DNA of 64,000 nt from Flaccisagitta enflata. Its lineage: Eukaryota; Chaetognatha; Sagittoidea; Aphragmophora. Both the position numbers and the translations under genes were made by a program. Under the pieces are notes generated by a model. It made no database searches, was not told the DNA's origin, and saw nothing but the letters and a program-made list of their open reading frames with translations. Shown piece by piece: positions 11,007 to 20,308 of this stretch. The stretch spans positions 45,136,001 through 45,200,000 of the forward strand of contig OZ231126.1 in the NCBI GenBank assembly GCA_965153355.1. The letters run 5' to 3'. The stretch's first letter is position 1. Each line of letters starts with the position of its first letter.

Positions 11007-11198
11007 CGGCATGGACATATGTCATGTATTTGACTGTTCAAATTTGTCTCAACTGGAAATCCGACCATACTGTCACTGATGTAAAGATCGTAAAGTTCAA
11101 CGAATCAAACGGTCCATGCTTGGTCTTTGTATTTTTCGATCTTTTAAACAAAGGCTTCCTGAACAAGTGCCCAAGCGATTGGAAGATATCTGACAAAG
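11007..11198 (+). CDS. DEG/ENaC-type cation channel, exon 2
   Basis: This exon completes the first membrane helix and enters the extracellular domain. It starts after an AG at 11005-11006 and supplies two bases to the codon begun in exon 1 (phase 1). The first residues (AWTYVMYLTVQICLNW) continue the hydrophobic stretch of exon 1 into a TM1 of about 25 residues. They are followed by HTVTDVKI, which sits where family members have the beta strand just outside TM1. It ends in phase 1 at GTGAGA (11199). The 'FPAVTICN'-like segment expected here is only weakly recognisable, so this subunit is divergent. Confidence 0.75.
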
Positions 11199-11232
11199 GT
11201 GAGATAATGTGGTGTCATAACATAACTCAGCT

Positions 11233-11442
11233 TTTTAGTCGCGTGCACGCGACTCTACAACCCGTTTTGTCCGTCGGTCGGTCGGTCGGTTGGTCGGTTG
11301 GTCGGTAGGTCGGTCACACTTTACTTTTTTTATGATTTTGTTTCTTTGACCTCACTGCTCCTGCCCAAATGATCTGGTGACCTCAAATATGGCCCCTGCC
11401 CACCCGCACGCGACTTCGGGAGCCGTGCATCCGGCCTTGTTT
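11233..11442 (-). mobile_element. Short element, subfamily A, reverse (inside channel intron 2)
   Basis: A near-consensus copy: perfect palindrome GTCGCGTGCACGCGAC, seven GGTC-like units, CACTGCTCCTGCCCAAATG, GACCTCAAATATGGCCCC and ATCCGGCCTTGTTTTTT. It lies between exons 2 and 3, so the host gene probably removes it by splicing. Confidence 0.9.
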
Positions 11443-11482
11443 TTTACCGGAAGCGCAAGAATTGATTCATATCAATCTCAAG

Positions 11483-11612
11483 AAATTATAGATTTGTATC
11501 TGTTGGAGACGGAATTCAGTTATAGACGGGTCCTCAACTCACGTATGGGTGGGCAAAGAAAGCGACATTGCAGGCCACTACATTTATACATGACAATTAT
11601 TCACAAGGATGC
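11483..11612 (+). CDS. DEG/ENaC-type cation channel, exon 3 (tentative)
   Basis: This exon is proposed because exon 2 leaves phase 1 and exon 4 enters phase 2, which requires something between them. The segment enters at AATCTCAAG in phase 1, is open for 42 codons (starting E-I-I-D-L-Y-L-L-E) and exits in phase 2 at GCGTAGCA. The donor is weak and the peptide has no family hallmark. The phases fit exactly, which is the main support. Transcript evidence is needed to confirm it. Confidence 0.45.
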
Positions 11613-11715
11613 GTAGCAACCGTAGCAAGGAACGATAATCATTTGGTGAACAGACACATAGAAAAGAAAAACCGCTTTTGCCGCATCCACTGCCGCATCT
11701 GCTTCCATTTTGCAG

Positions 11716-11817
11716 TTTAAATACTAGTAGCTATCCTACCCACCAAATTGGAAGCGATCATCCCTACAGTACTTCCATGAAGTTTATAGGCAATGACCGA
11801 AATGCAAAAAAGAGCCC
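11716..11817 (+). CDS. DEG/ENaC-type cation channel, exon 4
   Basis: The acceptor is strong (CTTCCATTTTGCAG) and the donor is GTAAAT. Entry and exit are both phase 2, and the exit agrees with the exon 5 acceptor. It encodes about 34 residues of extracellular domain, including SDHPYSTSMKFIGND. Family members have a short variable segment here, before the cysteine that opens the disulphide-rich core. Confidence 0.62.
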
Positions 11818-11895
11818 GTAAATGCTTGAAAAAGACACTTCAACTAAGATTGATAGCATTTCTCCTGCTAAAAAACTTTACCCTCTTTTAACCAG

Positions 11896-12781
11896 TAAAG
11901 TAATGATACTTGATCCAGGAACGCGTCTTAAGCCCAAGTGCCTCTTCCAGTTTGCCGCTTATCGAAGTCCTCCAGAATTCCTCACTCTGTGCGCCTACCA
12001 ACATTTCATGGGCATTAATTCGAGTTTCTCTAGTGACAGAAAACTGAATGTTGAATTTGGAAATGACTTGGATGGAGTTCTGATGTGGATATATCTTCAA
12101 AGCTCATGTGGCAGCCCATTTTTGGGGAAATACGTCGCGACCGTAACACCGAAAGACGTTTGGGTGACTATCATTATTCGTGGTAAGGAATTGATCATCG
12201 ATCGACAAGGAGAGCAAACCAGATATCCCGGACAGCTGCCCGCTTTATTTCGTTCAGCTCCCCCAGAAGATTACAGTAAGGACGTTTGTATCCATCTTTG
12301 TCAAAACCGTATCAATGTTGATTGGGAATCACATCGTGATTACAACTTGAGTACTTGCGAGATTGACCAACATGCTGATGTTAGCTTGACCAATCATGAA
12401 ATATGTTCAGCTGATGAGTGTCACGATGAAACAGCGTTTGCATCCATTGATTATTTCATGGAGTATCTGGCAGCTGATAGAACGAATCTTAATAAAACAA
12501 AACTACAGATTGCTGGTACGATGGGCAACAATTCCGATGTTTGGGTCAAGTCAGACTGCAGTTTTTACGCAGTGAAAAATATCAACATTGAGAAAAAGTT
12601 TGAAGAGTTTTTGGCGGAAATTGGGGGGAACTTTGGACTGCTTGCTGGGGCGTCTGTTTTGACCCTTATTGAAATTGGGGAATTTGTTTTTAAAATTTCC
12701 AAAATATTTTTTTTCCATGAACGTAAGTCAGTGAAGGCTAGCGTTCCGCAAACTCAACAGATTGGAGAACACATAGTCTAA
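11896..12781 (+). CDS. DEG/ENaC-type cation channel, exon 5 with pore and TM2
   Basis: This last exon carries most of the extracellular domain and the pore. The acceptor (CCCTCTTTTAACCAG) gives a phase-2 join to exon 4. The cysteine-rich core includes KCLFQF, FLTLCAYQHF and YSKDVCIHLCQ. Near the end IGGNFGLLAGASVLTLIEI is the unmistakable family TM2 signature, with the G-A-S selectivity filter at about residues 431-433 of the joined protein and the acidic residue behind it. A cytoplasmic tail of about 25 residues follows to the TAA at 12779-12781. Whether the subunit is mechanosensory, peptide-gated or proton-gated is not readable. Confidence 0.93.
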
Positions 12782-12838
12782 CTTGAGTAAGCATATTACA
12801 CGGACTTTTATCCCAGGTCATAAAGGTCGGTTGAGTGG

Positions 12839-12844
12839 AATAAA
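12839..12844 (+). promoter_or_regulatory. Poly(A) signal AATAAA
   Basis: A canonical hexamer 58 bp after the channel gene's stop codon. It probably sets the 3' end of that transcript. Confidence 0.6.
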
Positions 12845-13161
12845 GTGGCGTTTGGTGATTTTGCCCCACCAGAGGGGGGGGGGTGTTATTTGATGGATTG
12901 CGTGGGTAGGTTGAGTGGTGTACACTGTACAGTATGTTTTTTTTTAACTTTCTTGTAGCATTTACTTTGCAGATTTGTTACCTAAAAAAGAATAATACAT
13001 CACTTCTAAAATATAGGCCCTCGCGTCATTTGAAACAATTGAATCAAAGGGAAAATTTTTCAGATCATCAATTTCAAAGAGTCATCTTACATTTATGCTG
13101 TTCCTCCATGGATCAAGCCAAACATTCAGGAATGGTCTTGAATAAAGGGAAATTGATCATG
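12845..13161. other. 3' flank of the channel gene
   Basis: It holds a G9 run (about 12878-12886) and unremarkable AT-rich sequence up to the LTR element's target duplication. A forward ORF at 12934-13257 runs into the LTR and has no family signature. Confidence 0.4.
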
Positions 13162-13166
13162 GATAT

Positions 13167-13718
13167 TGTAAAGAACCGTAGAAAATACTGTCTCGTACCG
13201 TCGTTAGGATCTTGCCGTCCACGCAACTTCCGATTGAAGACGCCACTTCCGGTATGAATACGCCATCGCTACGCCAATCACGCCGACAACGTCACTTCCG
13301 GTGGCGCTGGTCCCATTGTCAGTCTGTGGATGCTATCTCTAATCACTAGGTAAGAAAGTGTATTTAAACTATTATGTACAGAAAGAGAAAGAAGGAGAAA
13401 CAGAAGAGAGGGGGGGGAAGGATTGGTTATTGTCTACCAACTAACTAGCTAGTGTGTATCATCAATAACTACCTCAATCAATTCAATCAATTGTCAACAA
13501 ATGCAGCCAAGCACACTCACCACAGGTTCCACTGTAATCCCCAAAGTGCTTCCAGGTTGAATTGCTTGTTAAAATACACTGACCAACCGAAAGAAAGAAT
13601 GCATCCAGATAATCAAATATATCATCACAAGCAAATGAATAGCAACGCCAACGAAAGGACAACGAAACAGATCGCAGCACAAAGGCGCCAAATGCCAAAA
13701 CATCAACGATATTCCACA
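13167..13718 (-). repeat. BEL/Pao 3' LTR
   Basis: Plus-strand bounds are TGTAAAGAACCG and ATTCCACA. It is the 3' LTR because the genes read on the minus strand. Next to it on the internal side, a C6 run (13721-13726), G6 on the coding strand, fits a polypurine tract. The forward ORF over the LTR is not coding. Confidence 0.95.
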
Positions 13719-13851
13719 GTCCCCCCGTTGGAATCCCATTCCAACCTAGTCACACCGTCCTGCCTCAAAAAAAAAACGAGGAGAGACCAAGGATGAAGTC
13801 ACCTGAAATGAGCGGACGAACGGACGGCGAAAGGAGCGGCGCGAGACGCGC

Positions 13852-14697
13852 CTAGCGACGCGAAGGCGCCGCGCCACGCTGTCCTTGTGGCTGCGGAGCG
13901 CGCTGCGCGTCAGGATCCGCGGCAGGCGGCTGCTGATACCGCTGCTGCTGCTGATGCCCTTGACGCTGACCACCGCGTCCGTGGTGTCGAGGGCGAGACG
14001 CTGACGGCGAGGAGGTGGCAACAGGCGCCATCGCTTCAGTCGCCGCAGTTCGCCCGAGAAGACAAACCCCGCGAAAAAAGTCTTCAAAACTCGACGGGGG
14101 GGTTGAAAAAGACGCGTTAGGGAGGAAGGGGGTTGCCTCCCTGTAACGCCTTGACAAGTCTTCGTCATCAAGAGTTTGATTTGACCGAAATCCGCCGTGG
14201 TCGCGGCGCCAGCCTCCACGGCCGCGGCCATTACCACGGCCAGTTCCACGGCCAGCTTGCCGATGTTGTCTTTGAGGGTTGGGGGACGGCGCCGGTGGGG
14301 GGATGGATGAATCTGCCGCCGAAGCGGCAGCCATCGCCTTCCCCCCCTCCGAATGCTTCCCCTTTCCTTTCTTTGAAGAGGATGAAGAAGACGACGTCGG
14401 TGGGTCGGCCTTTGGGGTGACCACAGGAACTCCCCCGGCAGCACCCTCCTCCTCCTGCTTCTTCTTCTTCTTGGAGGGCTTTTCCCTCTCCTTCCTTTCC
14501 TTCGCCTTTTCCTTCATCTCCTTTTCCAACTCCTCCATCTCCCGCTGCATCCCTTCCAACTTCTCCTTCTTCTCCCGCTCAACCTCCGCCTTCACCTCTT
14601 CCATCTGCTTCCTCTTCTCCTCAATCTGCTCCTTCAACCCATCTCTCTCCTCCTTATATTCCAGCTGCCTCTTCCTCCTATTCTCCCTAAACTTCAT
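13852..14697 (-). CDS. BEL/Pao element ORF3, C-terminal part: coiled coil and RG-rich tail
   Basis: 281 codons in the same frame as the ORF upstream, with one TAG between them near a run of eight C (14771-14778). The first 85 residues are a strong Glu/Lys/Arg coiled coil (KEERDGLKEQIEEKRKQMEE within it). A lysine run, a serine run (SSSSSSSSK) and an Arg-Gly tract (GRGTGRGNGRGRGG, about residue 150) follow. The last third is rich in Gln, Pro and Arg. RG tracts of this type often bind RNA, so a nucleic-acid-binding accessory role is plausible but is inference. There is no signal peptide or membrane segment, so it is not an envelope gene. The true start is probably further upstream, in 14782-15729. 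Confidence 0.55.
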   Translation of the reverse strand: MKFRENRRKRQLEYKEERDGLKEQIEEKRKQMEEVKAEVEREKKEKLEGMQREMEELEKEMKEKAKERKEREKPSKKKKKQEEEGAAGGVPVVTPKADPPTSSSSSSSKKGKGKHSEGGKAMAAASAADSSIPPPAPSPNPQRQHRQAGRGTGRGNGRGRGGWRRDHGGFRSNQTLDDEDLSRRYREATPFLPNASFSTPPSSFEDFFRGVCLLGRTAATEAMAPVATSSPSASRPRHHGRGGQRQGHQQQQRYQQPPAADPDAQRAPQPQGQRGAAPSRR

Positions 14698-14781
14698 GTT
14701 CTTCTTCTTCTGCCTCTCCTGCTTCTTCGTCCACCCCCTCTGCTCCCCTTCCTCCTCATCCTCAACTCCTCCCCCCCCTGC

Positions 14782-15729
14782 CTACGCACCACCACGTCTT
14801 CCGCTTCCAAGTCCGGCTCCGGCCCACATTCGCCACTGCCCTGCACGCCACTCAGGAAGGAGAGGGCACCCCCACAATTGATTGGGCATCCTCACTGCCC
14901 TCTCTGGCCCTGCGTCACCCCTCGAATTCCACACCATCTCTCTCTTCCTCCACCTATCCATCTCCGCCGTCAACAAACCGTCCAACTCCGCGATCCTCAG
15001 CTTCCCCTTCCTCCTCTTCGCGTCCTCCGTCGCCACCGCCTCCTTAAACCTCACCACCACCTCATGCTCCTCCATCGCCGAGTCGCCGCGCAAACACGGC
15101 CACCGCGGCGGCTCCCTCGTCTCCGGCTCCCACAGCCCGTACGCCGTACACACCCCCGGCTTCTTCGCAAACCTCCGCATCGCCATCTTCACCTGCCCCT
15201 GACTACACCACAACAACACCGACAGGTGACGCAGGCGTGAGCCCATCGCATGGCCGATCTTGTAAATGTCGAAGCCATCTTCGACTAGGACCCAGTCCAT
15301 TTCGCCATCGACCTTAATCAGTTGGGCCACGTAAACGTTGGGGTAGCGCTTCTGACCGACATGGAAGAGCACCAGGACCGCCAAATTGGAGGCCATGATG
15401 TCCCTCTGCGCCTCGGTCGAGAATTGCCACTCATCGAATTCTTCCGTCAATGCGTTGGAACCTCTACACATCCGGAAGGATCCCACCATGTCCGCTACTT
15501 CCGTCCTGCTCTTCTTCTTCCTCTCCCCATCCTTCTCCACCGCCACCGCCACCTGCGGACCCCCTGGCAACAACAACTCGTCATTCCTATACTCCACCGG
15601 CACCTCCTCCGACTCCACCCTCCTCGGCTCCATCGCCTCGTCCTCCATCTGCACCAAATCAAACTCATATCCTCCTCCCAGCCCCTCCTCACACTCCTCC
15701 CCGGTCACACTAACATGGTGGGATGACAT
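14782..15729 (-). CDS. BEL/Pao element ORF3, N-terminal part
   Basis: An ORF downstream of integrase that I do not recognise. I take the ATG at 15729 (MSSHHVSVTGEE); the open frame extends further upstream to 15954 but that extension is hydrophobic and compositionally different. The protein is acidic at the start, then has a more ordered part (YPNVYVAQLIKVDGEMDWV, SRLRHLSVLLWCSQG) that could be a folded domain. Near its end a one-base shift at a G5/C5 run (14868-14872) leads to a more protein-like frame that flows into the coiled coil of the next segment. I therefore think the two are one protein of about 600 residues. Most BEL/Pao elements stop after integrase or carry env; this is neither. 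Confidence 0.5.
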   Translation of the reverse strand: MSSHHVSVTGEECEEGLGGGYEFDLVQMEDEAMEPRRVESEEVPVEYRNDELLLPGGPQVAVAVEKDGERKKKSRTEVADMVGSFRMCRGSNALTEEFDEWQFSTEAQRDIMASNLAVLVLFHVGQKRYPNVYVAQLIKVDGEMDWVLVEDGFDIYKIGHAMGSRLRHLSVLLWCSQGQVKMAMRRFAKKPGVCTAYGLWEPETREPPRWPCLRGDSAMEEHEVVVRFKEAVATEDAKRRKGKLRIAELDGLLTAEMDRWRKREMVWNSRGDAGPERAVRMPNQLWGCPLLPEWRAGQWRMWAGAGLGSGRRGGA

Positions 15730-15984
15730 TCTCTCCGGATGCGGCGTCCACAACGATTGACAATTGTAAAAGAGATTGTCTTTTAGCGTGTTGACAATTT
15801 TTAGTGAATCTTTCTTAAAATCCTTCAAGCAAAGGGGCAAAAATACAAGTGCAAATTCAAAGAAATATGGCAAAAACATGGGGACTGGGGCGGGTTGGGG
15901 GGGCACGAGGGAAACACACCTAAGGAAAAAGGGGCAAAGATAACAAGATATCAAAGACCAATTGAAGCAATATACTCGGCATAG

Positions 15985-17028
15985 TCACGCCGATAAACGC
16001 GCCGGGTCAAGTTCCAATCGGACTACTTTGCTCCTATCACGTGTGAATGTCTTCCCATTCGCCGTCCTCACCACCACAGTCCGTACGACGTCGCCTCCAT
16101 CGACTTCCGTGATGACGCCGGTGCGCCAATCTCCCCGTCGACACTGATCATCCACCATGAGAACGACGTCGTCAATTTCCAAATCTTTCTCCACCCGGCG
16201 CCATTTTGGTCGCGCCTGCAAGGCCGAGACATAGTCTCTTTTCCACCTTCTCCAAAACGCATCAGCAATTGCGCGTGATTGGCGCCAAGTATATCGAAGC
16301 GCTTCTGCATCTGGAGGCGAGGGGGGCACAAGGTCGCAACCGGAAGACGCGTATACTCCAGGGCAAAGAAAGTCTATTGGCCGCAAAGCCTGGATCCCCG
16401 GCTCATCACCTACATAGGTAATCGGCCGCGAATTCATGGCCAGCTCTGCCTGGGCCAATACTGTTGCAAAAGTCTCGATGTGGAGATTGTCTTGGTTCAG
16501 TACGAACGCCAAATGTCTTTTTGCAGATTGAACCAAGCGCTCCCATACTCCACCTCGATGTGGTGCAACAGGCGGGTTAAATGTCCATTGTATGCCCGTC
16601 AGCCTTAATTCGGGTTTCGCGGACAAATTCCATGCCTCCATTTCCGCGCGCAGTTCTTTGTCAGACGCGGTGAAGTTGGTGCCATTGTCCGAATACAAAT
16701 GGCGAATCGCTGGGCGGCGAGCTTGAAACCGCAAGAGGGCGCCGACGAAGCAAGAGGCGCTCATGGATCTCAATATCTCGAAATGCACCGCGCGGCACGC
16801 AAGGCAGGTAAAAAGCGCGACGTACACTTTGTGAGATGCTCTCCCGGCGATTTTGCAAGAAGCAGGTCCAAAAACATCCACCCCCGTATTCCCAAAGGGC
16901 AAACACTTTTTAGTCCTCACTTCCGGTAGTGGTGCCATCAGCTGACTTTCTGGGCGTTTAAATTGTTTTGACACTCCACACACGCGCCACGACGCGCGTC
17001 CACAGACCGGCGTCCTTTCGTGATCCAA
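15985..17028 (-). CDS. BEL/Pao integrase core and C-terminal domain
   Basis: This segment carries the DDE integrase that inserts the cDNA into the genome. The catalytic triad is visible: D in GVDVFGP, D in LYSDNGTNF, and E in GGVWERLVQSAKR. The C-terminal part (LEIDDVVLMVDD, GDWRTGVITEVDGGD) matches the small domain that closes BEL/Pao integrases. The zinc-binding N-terminus lies in another frame at 16938-17138, so the enzyme is split by a one-base shift near a run of four T (16966-16969). The stop is followed in the same frame by ORF3. Confidence 0.9.
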   Translation of the reverse strand: MDHERTPVCGRASWRVCGVSKQFKRPESQLMAPLPEVRTKKCLPFGNTGVDVFGPASCKIAGRASHKVYVALFTCLACRAVHFEILRSMSASCFVGALLRFQARRPAIRHLYSDNGTNFTASDKELRAEMEAWNLSAKPELRLTGIQWTFNPPVAPHRGGVWERLVQSAKRHLAFVLNQDNLHIETFATVLAQAELAMNSRPITYVGDEPGIQALRPIDFLCPGVYASSGCDLVPPSPPDAEALRYTWRQSRAIADAFWRRWKRDYVSALQARPKWRRVEKDLEIDDVVLMVDDQCRRGDWRTGVITEVDGGDVVRTVVVRTANGKTFTRDRSKVVRLELDPARLSA

Positions 17029-17138
17029 AAGCGGCGTCGCGATTCACCCAGTACTTGTTCCACGCCGGCGTGCAGCTGACTGAAGTGGATTGACCGGATC
17101 AAGCATGCGTCGGCCTCGCCATCGTGTAGGAGTATCAT
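16938..17138 (-). pseudogene. BEL/Pao integrase zinc-binding domain, shifted frame
   Basis: It encodes the HHCC domain of the integrase: IHFSQLHAGVEQ gives the two histidines, RRFWITKGRR the conserved aromatic segment, and CVEC the cysteine pair. It is reached from the pol frame at a run of six T (17138-17143) and left at the run of four T (16966-16969). The two shifts compensate each other. Confidence 0.85.
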
Positions 17139-20004
17139 TTTTTAGCGTCAAGTCCAATTCCTCGTCACGCTGGAGTCGTCCTCTGCATCGTAGCAAACCG
17201 GCGTCGTCAACGAAGGGGCATAACGCCGCCAGAGGCGATTTTGCGGCGACTTTTTTAGCTCCAACCGGATCACATTGTTGCAGGGATTTAATTTCCGCGT
17301 GGAAGGCTTGGGATTGAATGGCGCTGACGATCAATTTTTCGGCGTCGGCCAATTCGACGCCGGTGGGCGCCCCAACTTTGTCGGCGTCGTTGTATAACGC
17401 CCGGCGTCGATTGCGGATGATGCACATCATGATCGTGCGTTTCAGCAGTGCGATGCGCCTCAATTTTCCCGTCCACGTCGCCACCTTCTCGCTGACGCGA
17501 ATCACCCACGATTGAGGCGGCGTTCTTTTCGGCGTCGCCGTCGTCGCGAGGATGTGAGCGGGAAATGGGCGTGTCACGATCTGCTTTTCCGGCCATTCGT
17601 CTTCGCCTCGCCATAGATAATCCGGGCCGTTGTGGAATTTGCCCCAATTTGGATCTTGGGCGAGCATCCCTTTGGACGAGTAGTCGGCTGGGTTGAGGTG
17701 GGTTGGTACCCACCTCCACTCCTCCACCTTCGTAAGCGCCTGAATTTCAGAGAGACGATTTGCAAAGTAAACCTTGAACCTTGTTTCAGTGTCATTCAAT
17801 TGCTTTATTACACATTCTGAATCGGTCCAATTTACATAACCATCATAACTCCCTGTTTCTTCAATAATGGTGGCGCGCATTCTGGCTGCGAGGCGTGCCG
17901 CTTGAAGCTCCAAGCGTGGCGTCGACTCCATGTGACCCGCTTCCACATCCTTCAGTGGGACGACGTGCGACTTGGAGCAGACGATGGACACGTGGATTTC
18001 GCCATTTGGACCCTCGTAGCGGACGTAGTACACGGCCCCATACGCCCGTCCACTCGCATCCGAATACCCGTGGAGGACCTTCCTGCCGTCTTGCGTTTCT
18101 GGCGTCGCCGTCCATCTCGTTATGCGGAATGACTCCAAGAACCTGAAGCTTGCTTGCCATTCCACAAACTCGTTGAGGGATACGGTTGGAATGTCTTTGC
18201 TATCCCAACTTTCGAAGACGCGTAGTACTTTTTGCAGAATTAGCCTTGCCCAAATTACGAATGGCTCCAAAAAGCCCAGCGGGTCAAATATTGACGCTAT
18301 CAGTTTGAGCATTTGTCTTTTGGTCTGCACATTCAATTCGGCCTCCGATTTATCTGGCAAGAAGGAAAAAGCATCGGCAGAAAACGAGTATCTAAGGCCT
18401 AACAATTTCGTCGTGTCATCAGTGGCGCCGGATACATCCATTGGCGCCGCCGGCGCCGGATCCGTTGTATCGCCTTCAAGGACTTCCGGGTGGCTTGATC
18501 TCCATTTGCACAGATTCATGCCGGCGTCCTCAAGGGCGGCCGTGATGCCCACACGAAAGTCTTTCGCCACTTTGGTATTGCGCAGTGATTTTATTAGATC
18601 ATCAATGTACATGTTCCTCATCACTGCTTGCACCACGAGGGGGCCGTACTCAGCCGAATGCTGTTCCACGTGGTGTTGCAGAGTGAAGATCGCTACACAA
18701 TTTGATGATTTTGCACCGAAGACGTGGCCAAGGAACTCATTCAAGTCGATTTCTTCTATCTTTTCATCGCGAAACCAGTAGTAACGGAAGAGTCCCGCGT
18801 CGTCCTCGGTGACATAGATTTCATGGAAGTAGTCCTTAATGTCCGCGCCCACGGCGACAGGGCCTTCACACCGGAAGCGCATCAATACGCCTCTGATATC
18901 GTTGGCAAGCTGTGGCCCGTCCAGGAGCTGGTCGTTAAGGCTTGATCCACCCACTGCTGCTTTGCAATCGTGGCAGATGCGGACTTGCCCGGGCTTGCCG
19001 GGCTTGTCCGCCACATGGATTGGAATTGTCCATCTAGGTCGATCTGGTGGCATGTTGGCGTGCACATTTGGATCTATTTTCCTCACGCGCCCTTTTTCCC
19101 AGAATTTGGCCATAGTTTCGAACGTTATTCGGCGCCTCTCTGGGTCCCGCATTAATTGTTTTTTCAGGCGAAATAAGCGGTCTAGGGCCATCGTTGGGGA
19201 ATCCAAATTGTTTAGTGCATCGCAAGTTGCTTGCCTTCCACCTTTATGAAGGACTGGAGTCCGGTAGTGTTCCGTTTTCGGATCCCACCTAATGCCTTCC
19301 TTCATTTGGCGGATGGCAAACTTATCACTGAGAGACATTTCTCGCTTATTTTCGTCCACTTTTTCAAATTCACCGGCATTTATTCTTTTTATGGTTTTTG
19401 CCAAATCTGAATCAATGCTGTGAAAGGAAGCAAAATTGCAAACAAAATATCGCGAGTCAGTATTGTTTCTGGGGCCGATCAAGCCGGCGCCAAGTGGCGT
19501 GGAAATTCCCATGGGTAATCCCTCGGCGCCTTTGAATGTCTCTCCGCCGATCCAGATTCGAGCGTGTTCTGCGCCAATTATTACGCCGATAGAGCATCCG
19601 TCGTCGCCATCCGGAAACGCAGGAAATTCCAGGTCGACGAGATGCTCCATCCCGGCGGCATCCTCAGCGCGTGGTGGTCTGTCGTCCTTCGATGCAATTA
19701 TCTCCCCAAAGATGGCGTTGTTGAGAGTGATGCTGTAGCCGTTGGTGCCTTCAATCACCACATCTGCCACCTCCCTCTCTCCTTCCACCATCTTCTCAAG
19801 GGTGGTTATCGTCATCGTCGTTTTCCTCCCACTTAGTTTTAGTTTCTTACATAAGTCCTTCGACACGACGTGTCGGTTGGCGCCGCCATCCATCAACGCA
19901 AAAGTCTTAACTTTTCTTTCGCCGTTCGTTATGTACAGCGGCAAAATCAACCTCCACGCTCCGTCGTCGCCGCCAACTTTGAAGACGGAGATGCGGCGCC
20001 TCAT
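17044..20004 (-). CDS. BEL/Pao pol: A17-type protease, reverse transcriptase, RNase H
   Basis: 986 codons open. The aspartic protease comes first, with FALMDGGANRHVV at about residues 35-47; the active site reads D-G-G where D-S-G or D-T-G is usual. The reverse transcriptase follows at about 330-480: SLNDQLLDGPQL, then the first catalytic Asp in VGADIKDYFHEI, then YIDD at about 465. RNase H starts near 660 (GYSDASGRAYGAV, then PRLELQAARLA and NWTDSECV). The frame runs out where the integrase zinc domain continues one base away. The actual polyprotein probably begins upstream in gag. Confidence 0.93.
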   Translation of the reverse strand: MRRRISVFKVGGDDGAWRLILPLYITNGERKVKTFALMDGGANRHVVSKDLCKKLKLSGRKTTMTITTLEKMVEGEREVADVVIEGTNGYSITLNNAIFGEIIASKDDRPPRAEDAAGMEHLVDLEFPAFPDGDDGCSIGVIIGAEHARIWIGGETFKGAEGLPMGISTPLGAGLIGPRNNTDSRYFVCNFASFHSIDSDLAKTIKRINAGEFEKVDENKREMSLSDKFAIRQMKEGIRWDPKTEHYRTPVLHKGGRQATCDALNNLDSPTMALDRLFRLKKQLMRDPERRRITFETMAKFWEKGRVRKIDPNVHANMPPDRPRWTIPIHVADKPGKPGQVRICHDCKAAVGGSSLNDQLLDGPQLANDIRGVLMRFRCEGPVAVGADIKDYFHEIYVTEDDAGLFRYYWFRDEKIEEIDLNEFLGHVFGAKSSNCVAIFTLQHHVEQHSAEYGPLVVQAVMRNMYIDDLIKSLRNTKVAKDFRVGITAALEDAGMNLCKWRSSHPEVLEGDTTDPAPAAPMDVSGATDDTTKLLGLRYSFSADAFSFLPDKSEAELNVQTKRQMLKLIASIFDPLGFLEPFVIWARLILQKVLRVFESWDSKDIPTVSLNEFVEWQASFRFLESFRITRWTATPETQDGRKVLHGYSDASGRAYGAVYYVRYEGPNGEIHVSIVCSKSHVVPLKDVEAGHMESTPRLELQAARLAARMRATIIEETGSYDGYVNWTDSECVIKQLNDTETRFKVYFANRLSEIQALTKVEEWRWVPTHLNPADYSSKGMLAQDPNWGKFHNGPDYLWRGEDEWPEKQIVTRPFPAHILATTATPKRTPPQSWVIRVSEKVATWTGKLRRIALLKRTIMMCIIRNRRRALYNDADKVGAPTGVELADAEKLIVSAIQSQAFHAEIKSLQQCDPVGAKKVAAKSPLAALCPFVDDAGLLRCRGRLQRDEELDLTLKNDTPTRWRGRRMLDPVNPLQSAARRRGTSTG

Positions 20005-20044
20005 GTCACGCAGTTTCGGATCCTTTATCGCGGCGTTTTTGTTA

Positions 20045-20308
20045 TCATCTGTTTGTTTCCCGCCGGGTTAGGTTCCGGATGCGCTGAAGGTGGTGGAAGC
20101 CGTTGCACTTGTCGCATGTGATCGTCGACGGACACGCCTTGGCGAGATGGCCTCCTTCAAGGCATCTGAAGCAGATGCCCAAGTTTTTGTTGAACTTCCG
20201 GCGGTCCGACGCGTTCATCTCGCTGTAAGTGGGGCAACTCGCTAGACCGTGTTTTCCGTCGCAACGAGGACAGAGGCCCGGCGTCGTTTTTGAAGCCGGC
20301 GTCAGCAA
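20045..20308 (-). pseudogene. BEL/Pao gag zinc-knuckle segment
   Basis: It contains the paired cysteine/histidine knuckles usual between gag and protease in this superfamily: CPRCDGKHGLASC, ICFRCLEGGHLAKAC, then CDKCNGFHH. It lies in a third frame, so it is joined to both neighbours by one-base shifts near 20335 and 20062. Confidence 0.85.

Noticed and set aside
13452-13796. Forward ORF repeated at 23070-23363
   Set aside because: Both lie on the non-coding strand of the LTRs; their likeness is LTR identity.
14279-14881. Forward ORF of 200 codons rich in Ser, Phe and Pro
   Set aside because: It is the antisense of the coiled-coil segment of ORF3.
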